A stretch of 64,000 nt of DNA from JAFAXA01 sp963777325 (GCA_963777325.1 CAVZQE010000020.1:372001-436000); one strand, 5' to 3'; shown: positions 46,100 through 54,718, counted from the first letter of the stretch. Made by a program: numbers and translations. Notes: generated by a model from the letters alone, not told the origin.

Positions 46100-47138
46100 C
46101 GGCCAGAGCCAGGCGACCCCTCGCCCAGGCGGCCGCCTCGGCCACCACCGGATCGGGGTCGCCGGTGAGACGCCGCGCGACGGGCAGGAGCGAAGCGTCG
46201 CGGGAATTGCCGATGGCGATCAGCACGTTGCGCACGAAGCGGTTCCGCCCGATGCGCTTGACCGGCGAGCCCGCGAACAGGCGCCGGAACGCGGCGTCGT
46301 CGAGCGCCGCCAGTTCGGCGAGGCGCGGGGCGGCGAGATCGGCGCGGCCGCGCAGCTTCTCCTGCCCGGTCGGGCGGGCGAAACGGTTCCAGGGGCAGAC
46401 CGCGAGGCAGTCGTCGCAGCCATAGATGCGGTTGCCCATCAGAGGCCTGAGCGCGTGCGGGATCGGGCCTCGATGCTCGATCGTGAGATAGGAGATGCAG
46501 CGCGTCGCATCGAGCCGGTACGGCGCGGGAAAGGCGGCGGTCGGGCACACGGTCTGGCAGCGGGCGCAGCTGCCGCAGCGGTCGGCGTGCGGCGGATCGG
46601 GCGGAAGCGCGAGCGTCGTGTAGATCTCGCCCAGGAACAGCCATGAGCCGTGCGCGCGGGAGACGAGGTTGGTGTGCTTGCCCTGCCAGCCGAGGCCCGC
46701 TTGGGCCGCCAGCGGCTTCTCCATCACCGGCGCGGTATCGACGAACACTTTCACGCCCGGCCCGAACCGCGACACCACGAACTGCGCCAGGGTCTTGAGC
46801 ATCCCCTTGACCACATCGTGGTAGTCCCGGTTGCGGGCATAGACCGAGATGCCGCCGCGATCCGGGCGGTCCAATACGGAAAGCGGATCGTCGTCGGGAG
46901 CGTAGGACAGGCCGAGCGCGATCACGCTGCGCGCCTCCGGCCAGAGCGCGCGCGGGTCGGCGCGCTGCCCGGCCCGGTCGGCGAGCCAGCCCATGTCGCC
47001 ATGCTGGCCGGCGGCGAGAAAATCGGCGAGCCGGTCGCGCGAGAGGGGGCCGAGCGCCGCCTCGCAGAAGCCGACCGCGTCGAAGCCGAGCGCGAGCGCC
47101 CGGTCGCGGATCGCGGCCTTCGGGTCAGCCCCGGCCAC
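46077..47138 (-). CDS. queG: Epoxyqueuosine reductase (QueG)
   Basis: 353 aa. The N-terminal cobalamin-binding domain (FDAVGFCEAALGPLSRDRLA, RGGISVYARNRDYHDVVKGM) is followed by two 4Fe-4S clusters: CGSCARCQTVCPTAAFPAPY and CDDCLAVCPWNRFA, then a HEAT-like tail. It reduces epoxyqueuosine to queuosine in tRNA, the final step. Start overlaps the end of queF by 14 bp. Confidence 0.97.
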   Translation of the reverse strand: MAGADPKAAIRDRALALGFDAVGFCEAALGPLSRDRLADFLAAGQHGDMGWLADRAGQRADPRALWPEARSVIALGLSYAPDDDPLSVLDRPDRGGISVYARNRDYHDVVKGMLKTLAQFVVSRFGPGVKVFVDTAPVMEKPLAAQAGLGWQGKHTNLVSRAHGSWLFLGEIYTTLALPPDPPHADRCGSCARCQTVCPTAAFPAPYRLDATRCISYLTIEHRGPIPHALRPLMGNRIYGCDDCLAVCPWNRFARPTGQEKLRGRADLAAPRLAELAALDDAAFRRLFAGSPVKRIGRNRFVRNVLIAIGNSRDASLLPVARRLTGDPDPVVAEAAAWARGRLALADAVPAEA

Positions 47139-47592
47139 GGTACTGGGGCACGTCCTGGGAGGGAATCCAGGCGCCCTCGGGCGGCGCGCCGGTCTGCCAG
47201 AACACGTCGATCGGCATGCCGCCGCGCGGATACCAGTAGGCGCCGATGCGCAGCCACGCGGGCGACAGCAGCGCGACCAGCCGCTCCGCGATCTGCATGG
47301 TGCAGGCCTCGTGAAACGCGCCGTGGTTGCGGAAGCTGGTGAGAAACAGCTTCAGCGACTTGCTCTCCACGATCCAGCCGTCCGGGATGTAATCGATGAC
47401 GATATGCGCGAAATCCGGCTGGCCGGTCAGCGGGCACAGCGAGGTGAACTCCGCGACCGTAAAGCGCACGACGTAGTGGCGCCCGGTTGCGGGCGACGCC
47501 ACGCGCTCCAGCACCGCCTCCTCCGGGGTCGCGGGCTGGCTTGTCTCGTGGCCGAGCTGGGTCAGGCCGGCGTAGCGGTCCTGCTCACTCAT
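47125..47592 (-). CDS. queF: NADPH-dependent 7-cyano-7-deazaguanine reductase (QueF)
   Basis: 155 aa from ATG 47592, the short unimodular type. The nucleophilic Cys is in FTSLCPLTGQPDFAHIVIDY; the QueF motif ESKSLKLFLTSFRNHGAFHE binds NADPH/substrate. It reduces preQ0 to preQ1 for insertion by Tgt. The start lies within the tgt 3' end (8-bp overlap). Confidence 0.97.
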   Translation of the reverse strand: MSEQDRYAGLTQLGHETSQPATPEEAVLERVASPATGRHYVVRFTVAEFTSLCPLTGQPDFAHIVIDYIPDGWIVESKSLKLFLTSFRNHGAFHEACTMQIAERLVALLSPAWLRIGAYWYPRGGMPIDVFWQTGAPPEGAWIPSQDVPQYRGRG

Positions 47593-48703
47593 CGCCTGTT
47601 TTCCATCCGGTGCGCACCGCTTGGGCATGGGCGGCGAGGCGGCCTTCCGCGATCGCCGCGCGCATCCCGCGCATCAGGGTCTGGTAGTAGGTCAGGTTGT
47701 GCCAGGTGAGCAGCATCGGCCCGAGCATCTCCTCCGCCCTGAACAGATGATGCAGATAGGCACGCGCATGCCGCGTGCAGAGGGGGCAGCCGCATGTGGG
47801 GTCGAGCGGGCGCGGATCGTCGATGAAGCGCGCGTTGCGCAGATTGAACACGCCGCGCGAGGTGTAGGCGCGCGCGGTGCGGCCGGCGCGGGTCGGGATG
47901 ACGCAGTCGAACATGTCGATCCCGCGCTGGACGCAGCGGAGCAGGTCGTCCGGCGTGCCGACGCCCATCAGGTAGCGCGGCCGGTCCGCCGGCAACGGCG
48001 GCACCGTCGCGTCGAGCACGGCGAGCATGGTCTCCTGCCCTTCCCCGACCGCGAGACCGCCGACCGCGTAGCCGTCGAAGCCGATCGCGGTCAGGTCGCG
48101 GACGGAGCGGGCGCGGAGATCGGGGTAGATGCCGCCCTGCACGATGCCGAACAGCGCGTAACCGGGCCGGGGCGTGAACGCCTCCCTGGAGTGCAGCGCC
48201 CACCGCATCGAGAGGCCGAGCGAGGCGTCCGTCTGCTCGTAGGTGGCCGGAAACGGCGTGCATTCGTCGAGCGCCATGGTGATGGTGGCGTCGAGCAGAT
48301 GCTGGATCTCGATCGAGCGGGCCGGGGTCAGGCGGTGCTTCGCGCCGTCGAGATGCGACTGGAAGGTGACGCCGTCCGCGTCGAGCGTGCGCAACTTGGC
48401 GAGCGACATGACCTGAAAGCCGCCGGAATCAGTCAGGATCGGCCCCGGCCAGTCCATCATGCGATGCAGGCCGCCGAGGCGCTCCACCCGCTCGGCGCCC
48501 GGCCGCAGCATCAGGTGGTAGGTGTTGCCGAGCACAATCGAGGCCCCGGTCGCGCGCACGGCGTCGGCGGTCATCGCCTTCACCGTGCCGGCGGTGCCGA
48601 CCGGCATGAAGGCCGGCGTCTCGACCCCGCCATGCGCGGTGTGCAGCACGCCGAGACGAGCCGCGCCGTCGGTGGCGCGGAGGGTGAGGCGGAAGCCGGT
48701 CAT
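47585..48703 (-). CDS. tgt: tRNA-guanine transglycosylase (Tgt)
   Basis: 372 aa from ATG 48703 (MTGFRLTLRATDGAARLG). Catalytic Asp residues lie in LTDSGGFQVMSLA and FDCVIPTRAGRTARAY; GGLAVGEGQ is the substrate loop; zinc ligands are CGCPLCTRHARAYLHH. It swaps guanine 34 for preQ1 in GUN-anticodon tRNAs. First gene of tgt-queF-queG. The 46 bp upstream end at a foreign-looking cassette, and a decayed second copy of this gene's 5' end is at 50189-50289. Confidence 0.98.
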   Translation of the reverse strand: MTGFRLTLRATDGAARLGVLHTAHGGVETPAFMPVGTAGTVKAMTADAVRATGASIVLGNTYHLMLRPGAERVERLGGLHRMMDWPGPILTDSGGFQVMSLAKLRTLDADGVTFQSHLDGAKHRLTPARSIEIQHLLDATITMALDECTPFPATYEQTDASLGLSMRWALHSREAFTPRPGYALFGIVQGGIYPDLRARSVRDLTAIGFDGYAVGGLAVGEGQETMLAVLDATVPPLPADRPRYLMGVGTPDDLLRCVQRGIDMFDCVIPTRAGRTARAYTSRGVFNLRNARFIDDPRPLDPTCGCPLCTRHARAYLHHLFRAEEMLGPMLLTWHNLTYYQTLMRGMRAAIAEGRLAAHAQAVRTGWKTGDE

Positions 48704-48749
48704 GACGCGCGTGTAGAGCCGATCCGCCGACGGTGCCAGCGGTGACAGG

Positions 48750-49363
48750 TCAGTCCATGCCTGTTGTGGCGGCAAGCAGGGCGTCGAAGACGGGCTTCGC
48801 GTCCAGGCAAACCTGAAGTGCATCAGTGAACGGGGTCAGCGCCAACTCGGGGGATTCTTCAGCCACCGCTTGGGCGAGCACACTCTGATCCACGCGAACC
48901 GGCAGAAAGAACGAGCCCTCTCTCTCCTGGAAAGCAAAGCCGTGAGTTCTCAGTTTTGCGATGATGGCCTGCTGCTGTCTGACGGCGTTGCGCCACCTCA
49001 CCCTCGCAACATCGTTCCGTGTCCAGCGCAGACCAAGCGTACGATCTCCAACGCCCAGCACTGTGTCAGCCAAAACGTGTCCTTCTCAATCCCTTTTCCG
49101 ATACTTGTTTCGGGAGCGAATTGGCACAGATAGTCGTCTCCAGTGTGATCTCCCTGTTTGCGCCAATCTTCAGAGGCGATCCAAATTCCCTCATCAGACC
49201 ATTTCGCCTCTCCGGCCCAGTTCACCTTCTCCCGAAATGTCTCCACCAACTCATCCAGGGCTGTCGCAACAGCTGGTTCAAGTTCGTTGGTGACGTACTG
49301 CGCGGCAGCATCCAAATCGGCCAAGTTAGTTATAACCAGCCGATCGAGTTCTGGTTGAGCCAT
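48750..49363 (-). pseudogene. Cassette partner protein, unknown family, frameshifted
   Basis: Two overlapping frames look like one 204-aa protein. From ATG 49363 (GAGG 6 bases before; an upstream GTG at 49375 overlaps the preceding stop as GTGA): MAQPELDRLVITNLADLDAA, then TALDELVETFREKVNWAGEA, and DEGIWIASEDWRKQGDH. Near 49074 the frame changes to LADTVLGVGDRTLGLRWTRN and GFAFQEREGSFFLPVRVDQS. One more T in the tttt run joins them (KDTF-LADTV). No family recognised; acidic, probably cytoplasmic. Two lines counted here have GC 29/60 and 31/60, well below the surroundings. Confidence 0.6.
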
Positions 49364-49371
49364 GACGATCC

Positions 49372-50172
49372 TCACGTGAAAGCTGCGGTATGAGCGGCAA
49401 AGTGAAGGAGCAAGGAGGCGACGAGCGGGCGGTCGCTGGGTTTATACATCCGACCAACCTGCTGCGCCGCGCGCGTAAGGGCAGTCCAATCCATGTGAAC
49501 AGTTTCTGGCGGCGGGTTCAGGGGTGGACGGGGGCTGAGATAAACGAGCGCCGGACGTTTGCCGAGGAGCGCCGCCTTGGCCCGCAGCACGTCATTGTAG
49601 CGTTGCAGCTGCGCAAGCCCCTCAGCAGCGCCGATCTTGACCTCGATCAGGAGCAGGAAGTTCCGCCCTTCGATGGATATATCGACCCGATTATCCGCAT
49701 CTCCAAGCGGACAATCCTCGGTAACTACTGTATAGCCTTCTCGCAACTCCGCTTCGGTCGGCAACGAACTCGTGCTTGACGTTCTAGCTCGTTCTAGAAA
49801 CGTCCATAGAAACTTTGGGCCAGTATCAGGACAAACTATTGGGTCCAGAAGGGAGGCGAGCACAGCAGCGTTTCGCAGTTCGTCGCGCCTCAATCCCGCC
49901 GTTGACCAGACGTTCAGAAACGCTCCTTCTGAGCGGGCGCGCATCAAGGGGGCTTGAAGGCTCTGGAACATTTCTTCCATGGCGTGGATGTCTAATCGCG
50001 CGACGGGCGCTTCGATCACCATCGAATCAGGAAGTGCGCGCGATGAGGCTACCGAGAGCGCCCGAAATTGCTCCAGAAAGCGGGGCAGTCGCTGAGGCAG
50101 CATCGACGAAGATGCACTAGCCTGCGCCGCCGCCCAACTCTCCAAAAAGGTTTCCAGCCGTTCAGTTCGCAA
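49372..50172 (-). CDS. PD-(D/E)XK nuclease-superfamily protein
   Basis: 266 aa. The C-terminal half carries a PD-(D/E)XK active site: Asp in NRVDISIEGRNFLLLIEVKI with E-x-K, followed by the helix EGLAQLQRYNDVL, the arrangement of the PDDEXK_4 family. The N-terminal half (ETFLESWAAAQASA, AFLNVWSTAGLRRDELRNAA) is helical and not recognised. It would be a metal-dependent DNase, as in several phage-defence and mobile-element proteins. It is followed by the partner gene in GTGA/8-bp proximity. Lower GC than the core genes on both sides suggests transfer. Biological role unknown. Confidence 0.8.
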   Translation of the reverse strand: MRTERLETFLESWAAAQASASSSMLPQRLPRFLEQFRALSVASSRALPDSMVIEAPVARLDIHAMEEMFQSLQAPLMRARSEGAFLNVWSTAGLRRDELRNAAVLASLLDPIVCPDTGPKFLWTFLERARTSSTSSLPTEAELREGYTVVTEDCPLGDADNRVDISIEGRNFLLLIEVKIGAAEGLAQLQRYNDVLRAKAALLGKRPALVYLSPRPPLNPPPETVHMDWTALTRAAQQVGRMYKPSDRPLVASLLLHFAAHTAAFT

Positions 50173-50188
50173 CAGAGGTTTGCCTCAC

Positions 50189-50289
50189 ATTGCCGAAGGG
50201 CATGAACGCCGGCATCTCGACCGCGCCGTGCAGCGCGTCGTGACGGCGGAGCGATCCGTTTCGCCGGGAGAAAAGCGGAAGGCGGTCAT
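50189..50289 (-). pseudogene. Decayed duplicate of the tgt 5' end
   Basis: From an ATG at 50289 the sequence reads MTAFRFSPGETDRSAV and, after a frame change, ALHGAVEMPAFMPFGN. This parallels the Tgt start MTGFRLTLRATDGAA...LHTAHGGVETPAFMPVGT, with a short gap. Similarity stops at about 50189, just before the PD-(D/E)XK gene begins. The ATG overlaps the PIN toxin stop (ATGA). It is a remnant, not a gene. Confidence 0.78.
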
Positions 50290-50741
50290 CGGCCGAGGAG
50301 CTGCTGCGCCGCTTCCGTCAGCTTCGCCCCGCCAAACGGGTTGACGACCCACACACCGTGCAGATCGGTTCCGTCCGCAAGATCCTCGGTCAGAATCGCG
50401 GTGCAGTCCGCCTCGGCGGCAGGCGCGACCAGCAACGAGTCCAGTAGCTCGCGCGACCCGTGACGGAGAGCGCGAGCGCGGTCCTGACCGCGGGCGGAGG
50501 CAGGGATGCTCGGGTCAAACAAAAGGAACTCTTCGGCGACCGTCGCGGCATCGAGCCGCGATAGGATCTGCTTACGGGTAGTGGCGGCATAAAACTCGGA
50601 AACGGCTTGGAGCGTGAGCCGCCAATCACGGTCGATCGCTCGATCAACTATTTCGCGGGAGAGGGTGTATCGGTCTCCCGCTTTCCAATCGACCGAGTAC
50701 ACCAGAATGTTCGTATCGAGCGTGAACAGCTCACCGTTCAT
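50286..50741 (-). CDS. PIN-domain toxin (VapC-like)
   Basis: 151 aa. PIN acidic residues: Asp in FTLDTNILVYS (Asp9), Glu in TLQAVSEFYAATTRK, then an Asp in the region LDSLLVAPAAEADC and TEDLADG. It is a probable ribonuclease toxin. Its start overlaps the end of the antitoxin gene by 11 bp, the standard toxin-antitoxin layout. Confidence 0.9.
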   Translation of the reverse strand: MNGELFTLDTNILVYSVDWKAGDRYTLSREIVDRAIDRDWRLTLQAVSEFYAATTRKQILSRLDAATVAEEFLLFDPSIPASARGQDRARALRHGSRELLDSLLVAPAAEADCTAILTEDLADGTDLHGVWVVNPFGGAKLTEAAQQLLGR

Positions 50742-50976
50742 GCAAAGCGTCGCGGTCGAGCGGCCCTGCCCCGAGTGGCCAACCCCTGCGAGCCCTGAAA
50801 CGCTCCCGCGCCGCTTGCTGTTCGGCCGTCAGCACGCGCTTGGCCGCCGCCACCGGCACGATCCGCGCAACAGGCGCGCCGTTCCGGGTGACGACGTATT
50901 CCTCACCTCCCTCGACATCCCGGATGCAGCGCGCAAAGCCCTGATTGGCTTCCCTAAGCGTGATGGTCTTGGTCAT
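50731..50976 (-). CDS. Phd/YefM-type antitoxin
   Basis: 81 aa from ATG 50976. MTKTITLREANQGFARCIRD and GEEYVVTRNGAPVARIVPV are the Phd/YefM N-terminal DNA-binding fold; the C-terminal part ARERFRARRGWPLG would bind the PIN toxin. In this sequence the upstream aldolase frame reads into it without a stop, giving an apparent 425-aa fusion that I regard as an indel artefact. Confidence 0.88.
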   Translation of the reverse strand: MTKTITLREANQGFARCIRDVEGGEEYVVTRNGAPVARIVPVAAAKRVLTAEQQAARERFRARRGWPLGAGPLDRDALHER

Positions 50977-51110
50977 CAGAGTGCTCACCGATGTAGCGCA
51001 GGCTGTTCGACATGGCCTGTCCGGCAACCCGACGCAAGAGCCGGCAACCCGGCGCCCGCTTAGCCCGGCGGCGCCGCGTGGGAACGCGGCGTGCCGAAAC
51101 CTGCAAGGAG

Positions 51111-52008
51111 TCAGACCTTCACGGCGGAGGCCCGGGTAGATCTCGTCGATCACCGCTTCTAGCGTCGCATTGAAGTCCGCGTCGCTCATGGACTTGGTGA
51201 GGCCCTCGGTCAGCGCCCGCGAGAAGCTCGCGATCAGGCCGTGGTTCCTGGCGAGGCGCTGGCAGGCATCCTCCCGCGAGTAGCCGCCAGAGAGCGCGAC
51301 GACCCGGGCCACGCGCTCGTCCTTGATCAGCGGCAAATAGAAATCCGGCGTGTCCGGGATCGTCAGTTTGAGCATCACCTTGCGGCCATCCGGCAGAGCG
51401 TCGAGCTGCTTCTGGATCTCCGAGCGCAGGATCGCCTCGGCGCCGGCCTTGTCCGAGCTCTTGATCGAAACCTCCGGCTCGATGATCGGCATCAGCCCGT
51501 GCCCGGCGATCTGCGCCCCAACCTCGAACTGCTGCCGCACGATGGCGGCAATCCCCCCCTCCGAGGCGTGCTCGATCACGGAGCGCATCTTGGTGCCGTA
51601 GACCCCGAGTTTCACGGCCCGGGCGAGCAGCGTGTCGAGGTCCGGCATCGGCTTCATCAGCCGGACGCCGTCCTTTTCCGCCTCGAGCCCCTTGTCGACC
51701 TTGACGAAGGGAACGATGCCCCGCTCTTGCCACAGGAACGCCGGAACGGGCTTGCCCTGCGCCTGCCCGTCCATCGTGCCCTCGAACAGAATGGCCGCGA
51801 TGACCTTGTCGCCGGTAAAGGCCGGCGCCGTCATGATGCGCACGCGCATTTCGTGCATCAGCCGGAACATCTCGGCGTCGCCGCTATAGGCGCTGTCCGA
51901 GATGCCGTAGGCCCGCAAGGCCCCGGGCGTCGATCCGCCGCTCTGGTCGAGCGCGGCGATGAAGCCGTCCTTCCCGGACATCTGCGAAGCCATCTTGCTG
52001 TCGGCCAT
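51111..52008 (-). CDS. Class I fructose-bisphosphate aldolase (3' end frameshifted)
   Basis: About 298 aa when repaired. The bacterial class I aldolase family of COG3588 is clear: GKDGFIAALDQSGGSTPGAL, LFEGTMDGQ, FLWQERGIVPFVKVDKGLE, PIIEPEVSIKSSDKA and KLTIPDTPDFYLPL. Near the end the frame reads DEIYPGLRREG instead of the expected DEIYRASAVKV-stop; removing one C at 51131-51136 restores this with TGA at 51111-51113. It splits fructose-1,6-bisphosphate by a Schiff-base mechanism. Starts at ATG 52008. Confidence 0.9.
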
Positions 52009-52088
52009 GATCCCATCCTTGCCTAATGTCGGTTGCCGGGGAAACGCGCCGGTCCCGGCCGATCAACCGCGAGCCGGCGAGAGTATTG

Positions 52089-53162
52089 TCATTCGCCTGT
52101 CCGGGCAAAATCCGCGTCACCGCGCCCAGCACCCTCCGGCTCCAGCAGGCAAGCGTCGCCGTATGAATAGAACCGATACCCCGCCGCAATCGCGTGCGCG
52201 TAGGCCGACCGCATGCGCCCGGTGCCCGCGAAGGCGCAGACGAGCATGAACAGCGTCGAGCGCGGCAGGTGGAAGTTGGTCAGCAGCAGATCGGCCGCCC
52301 GGAAGCGGTAGCCCGGCCGGATGAACAGGTCGGTATCGCCCGCGAACGGCCGCATCGTCCCGTCCGCATCCGCCGCGGTTTCCAGCAGCCTGAGGCTGGT
52401 GGTGCCGATCGCGACCACCCGGCCGCCCGCCGCCCGCGCGGCGTTGATCGCCTCCGCCGCGTCCGCGCCGACGACGCCCCGCTCGGCGTGCATGCGATGA
52501 CGGGAAAGGTCGTCGCCGCGCACCGGCAGGAACGTGCCCGCGCCGACATGCAGCGTCACCGTGGTCCGGCGCACGCCCGCCGCCGCCAGCGCCTGCAGCA
52601 GCGAGGGTGTGAAATGCAGCCCCGCCGTCGGGGCCGCGACGGCGCCGTCCACGGAAGCGAACGCGGTCTGGTAGTCCGCCGCGTCCTCCTCTGTCGGGCC
52701 GGACGGGCGGGGGATGTAGGGCGGCAGGGCGAGCGCCCCCGCTTCCGCCAGCGCCGCCTGGAACGCCTCGCCTGCGCGATCAAAGCGGAGCGTGACGCCG
52801 CCATCCGGGTCGCGCGCCAGCACCGCCGCCGTCATCTCGGTGCCGTGCAGCGCCAGGGCGTCGCCGGGGCGGAGGCGGCGGGCGTTGCGGGCCAGCGCGT
52901 GCCAGGTGCCGTCCTGCCAGGGGCGGTCGAGGGTCAGGCCGACCTCCGCCTCTCCCCGCCGCGCCCGCAGCTGCGCCGGGATCACCCGCGTGTCGTTGGC
53001 GACCAGAATGTCGCCCGGCCGGAGCAGTTCGGGCAAATCCCTGACCGTGCGGTCGGCGAGGGTCTGCCCGATCGCCAGCAGGCGCGCGGCGTGGCGGGGA
53101 CGGGCCGGAGCGTGGGCGATGCGCTCGGGCGGCAGGTCGAAGTCGTACTCGGCGAGCGGCAT
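52089..53162 (-). CDS. queA: S-adenosylmethionine:tRNA ribosyltransferase-isomerase (QueA)
   Basis: 357 aa. Typical start MPLAEYDFDLPPERIAHAPA; LVANDTRVIPAQLRARR; VAAPTAGLHFTPSLLQAL; TLHVGAGTFLPVR; and FIRPGYRFRAADLLLTNFHL. It transfers ribose from SAM to preQ1-tRNA to give epoxyqueuosine. It is 3 bp downstream of the transporter gene, and elsewhere often adjoins tgt; here 3.4 kb of other genes lie between them. Confidence 0.98.
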   Translation of the reverse strand: MPLAEYDFDLPPERIAHAPARPRHAARLLAIGQTLADRTVRDLPELLRPGDILVANDTRVIPAQLRARRGEAEVGLTLDRPWQDGTWHALARNARRLRPGDALALHGTEMTAAVLARDPDGGVTLRFDRAGEAFQAALAEAGALALPPYIPRPSGPTEEDAADYQTAFASVDGAVAAPTAGLHFTPSLLQALAAAGVRRTTVTLHVGAGTFLPVRGDDLSRHRMHAERGVVGADAAEAINAARAAGGRVVAIGTTSLRLLETAADADGTMRPFAGDTDLFIRPGYRFRAADLLLTNFHLPRSTLFMLVCAFAGTGRMRSAYAHAIAAGYRFYSYGDACLLEPEGAGRGDADFARTGE

Positions 53163-53165
53163 CGC

Positions 53166-53738
53166 TCAGGCGGGCGTGGGGGCGACCCGGCGCGCCAGGC
53201 GGACCAGCGGCAGCGCGATCAGCAGCGCCCAGAGCTTGCCGATGACCTGGCCGGGCAGATAGGCGAGGTCACCGAAGGCGAGATGCAGGAACACGATCGA
53301 GTCGACCACCACGCCCAGCAGCGAGGAGAGCGCCACGGCCCAGAGCAGCGAGCGCCGCTGCAACGGCGTGAACACGGCGAAATCCGCGAGTTCGCTCAGC
53401 ATGAAGGCGCCGGCGGAGGCGAAAACGAGGCTCGCCGGGGACAGCAGGGCGGAAAGCGCCGCGCCGACCAGGATCGCGACCAGCCCGAAGCCGGTGCCCA
53501 GGCAGCGCTGCACGATGTCGCGCAACGCGAGCGCCGCCCCGACCGTCAGCACGCCCGAAGGCGCCATGATCCCCGGCGCGACCGGCACGAGGCAAGGCCC
53601 GTCCGTCACGCAGACCGTGCCGAAATGCCCGATCATCCAGTTGGCCAGCGGAACCGAGCCGAGGAACAGCACGAACGCGGTCCAGCCGAGCCGGCTGCGC
53701 GCCGCCGGACGCGGCGCGTCCTCGGCCTGCCCGTGCAT
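53166..53738 (-). CDS. Queuosine precursor transporter, VUT family (YhhQ/QueT-like)
   Basis: 190 aa from ATG 53738, which overlaps the preceding stop (TGATG). Five to six hydrophobic helices with VUT-family segments: VPLANWMIGHFG, SGVLTVGAALALRDIVQR, FASAGAFMLSELADFAVFTP and VVDSIVFLHLAFG. The family imports queuosine precursors such as preQ0/preQ1; position directly before queA supports this. Confidence 0.93.
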   Translation of the reverse strand: MHGQAEDAPRPAARSRLGWTAFVLFLGSVPLANWMIGHFGTVCVTDGPCLVPVAPGIMAPSGVLTVGAALALRDIVQRCLGTGFGLVAILVGAALSALLSPASLVFASAGAFMLSELADFAVFTPLQRRSLLWAVALSSLLGVVVDSIVFLHLAFGDLAYLPGQVIGKLWALLIALPLVRLARRVAPTPA

Positions 53739-54142
53739 CAGCGCGAGAGGTAGGTCGCGATCTCGATCAGATTGCCGTCCGGATCGCGGCAATAGACCGA
53801 GTGCATCGGACCGAGCGCGCCCGCCCGGTCCACCGGCCCCGCCACGACCGCGACGCCGCATTCGCGCAAATGCTCCATCACGTCGTCGCATCCGAGCGCG
53901 GTGATGAAGCAGAGGTCGGCACTCCCCGGTTGGCCGTGCGCGGCCGTGATCCATTTGCGCGGGTCGGCCCCCACTGGACGCAGATTGAGCTTCTGGCCGC
54001 CGAACTTGAGCGCGGTCCGATGCTCGTCGCCGAACTCCTCGCGCTCCATGCCGAGCACGCGCTGATACCAGGAGGCCGCCATCTCGACCTCGGCGACGTT
54101 CAGCACGACGTGGTCGAGCCGATCGACGGTGAAGCGCATCAA
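53738..54142 (-). CDS. VOC (glyoxalase-fold) family protein
   Basis: 134 aa, a single vicinal-oxygen-chelate domain. RLDHVVLNVAEVEMAASWYQ near the start supplies the first metal His; KLNLRP, DLCFIT and VYCRDPDGNLIEIATYLSR (terminal Glu ligand) complete the pattern. Similar to small glyoxalase-like proteins of unknown substrate. Coupled to the transporter gene by a TGATG overlap. Confidence 0.92.
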   Translation of the reverse strand: MMRFTVDRLDHVVLNVAEVEMAASWYQRVLGMEREEFGDEHRTALKFGGQKLNLRPVGADPRKWITAAHGQPGSADLCFITALGCDDVMEHLRECGVAVVAGPVDRAGALGPMHSVYCRDPDGNLIEIATYLSR

Positions 54143-54181
54143 AAAACTCCGGCCTGGCGGTCCGCGACCGCGTTCACGATG

Positions 54182-54718
54182 TCAGCCCGCGTCTTTCGGC
54201 GGGCCGCGGCGCCGGAAGGCATCCAGGCTGACCACCTGCGGCGCCTCCTCCGTTTCGGAGGCCGGCGGCGCGTCGGTTCCGGCTGGCTCCGTCCCGGCCG
54301 CGGGCGCCTCGGCGGCGATCTCGCCCTCTTCGGGCGGCTCCGGCTGGAACCGCAGGCCGAAGCGGACATGCGGATCGGCGAAGCCGACGACGGCGCCGAG
54401 CGGGATCGCGAGCGTCGCCGGGATACCGCCGAAGGACAGGCCGACCGTGATGAGGGACGCCGCCTCGTCGACGCGCAGATCCCAGAACTGGTGCTGGAGC
54501 ACGATCGTCATCTCTTCCGGATACTGCGCGCGCAGGCGCGGCGGCACGACCGTGCCCGGATGGTCGGTGCGGAAGGTCATGTAGAAATGGTGCTCGCCCG
54601 GCAGGCCGTTGGCGGAAGCGAAGCGCAACGCGCGCACGACCACGAGCCGCAGCGCCTCCTCGGTCCATCTCTCGTAGGGGAGCAGGCTCTCCGGAAGCTG
54701 CTCCTGGTCGTCTGCCAT
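54182..54718 (-). CDS. sspB: SspB, ClpXP adaptor for ssrA-tagged proteins (alpha type)
   Basis: 178 aa from ATG 54718. The SspB fold is visible: LVVVRALRFASANGLPGEHH, FYMTFRTDHPGTVVPPRLRA, TIVLQHQFWDLRVDEAASLI and TVGLSFGGIPATLAIPLGAV. An acidic linker of about 45 residues then leads to the short ClpX-binding tail VVSLDAFRRRGPPKD. SspB delivers ssrA-tagged chains to ClpXP. The ssrA gene lies directly upstream on the same strand. Confidence 0.95.
   Translation of the reverse strand: MADDQEQLPESLLPYERWTEEALRLVVVRALRFASANGLPGEHHFYMTFRTDHPGTVVPPRLRAQYPEEMTIVLQHQFWDLRVDEAASLITVGLSFGGIPATLAIPLGAVVGFADPHVRFGLRFQPEPPEEGEIAAEAPAAGTEPAGTDAPPASETEEAPQVVSLDAFRRRGPPKDAG

Noticed and set aside
50731..52008. 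Apparent 425-aa fusion of class I aldolase with a Phd-type antitoxin
   Set aside because: The aldolase's natural end (RASAVKV-stop) appears in the next frame after removing one C at 51131-51136, and the antitoxin has its own ATG at 50976. The fusion is an indel artefact.
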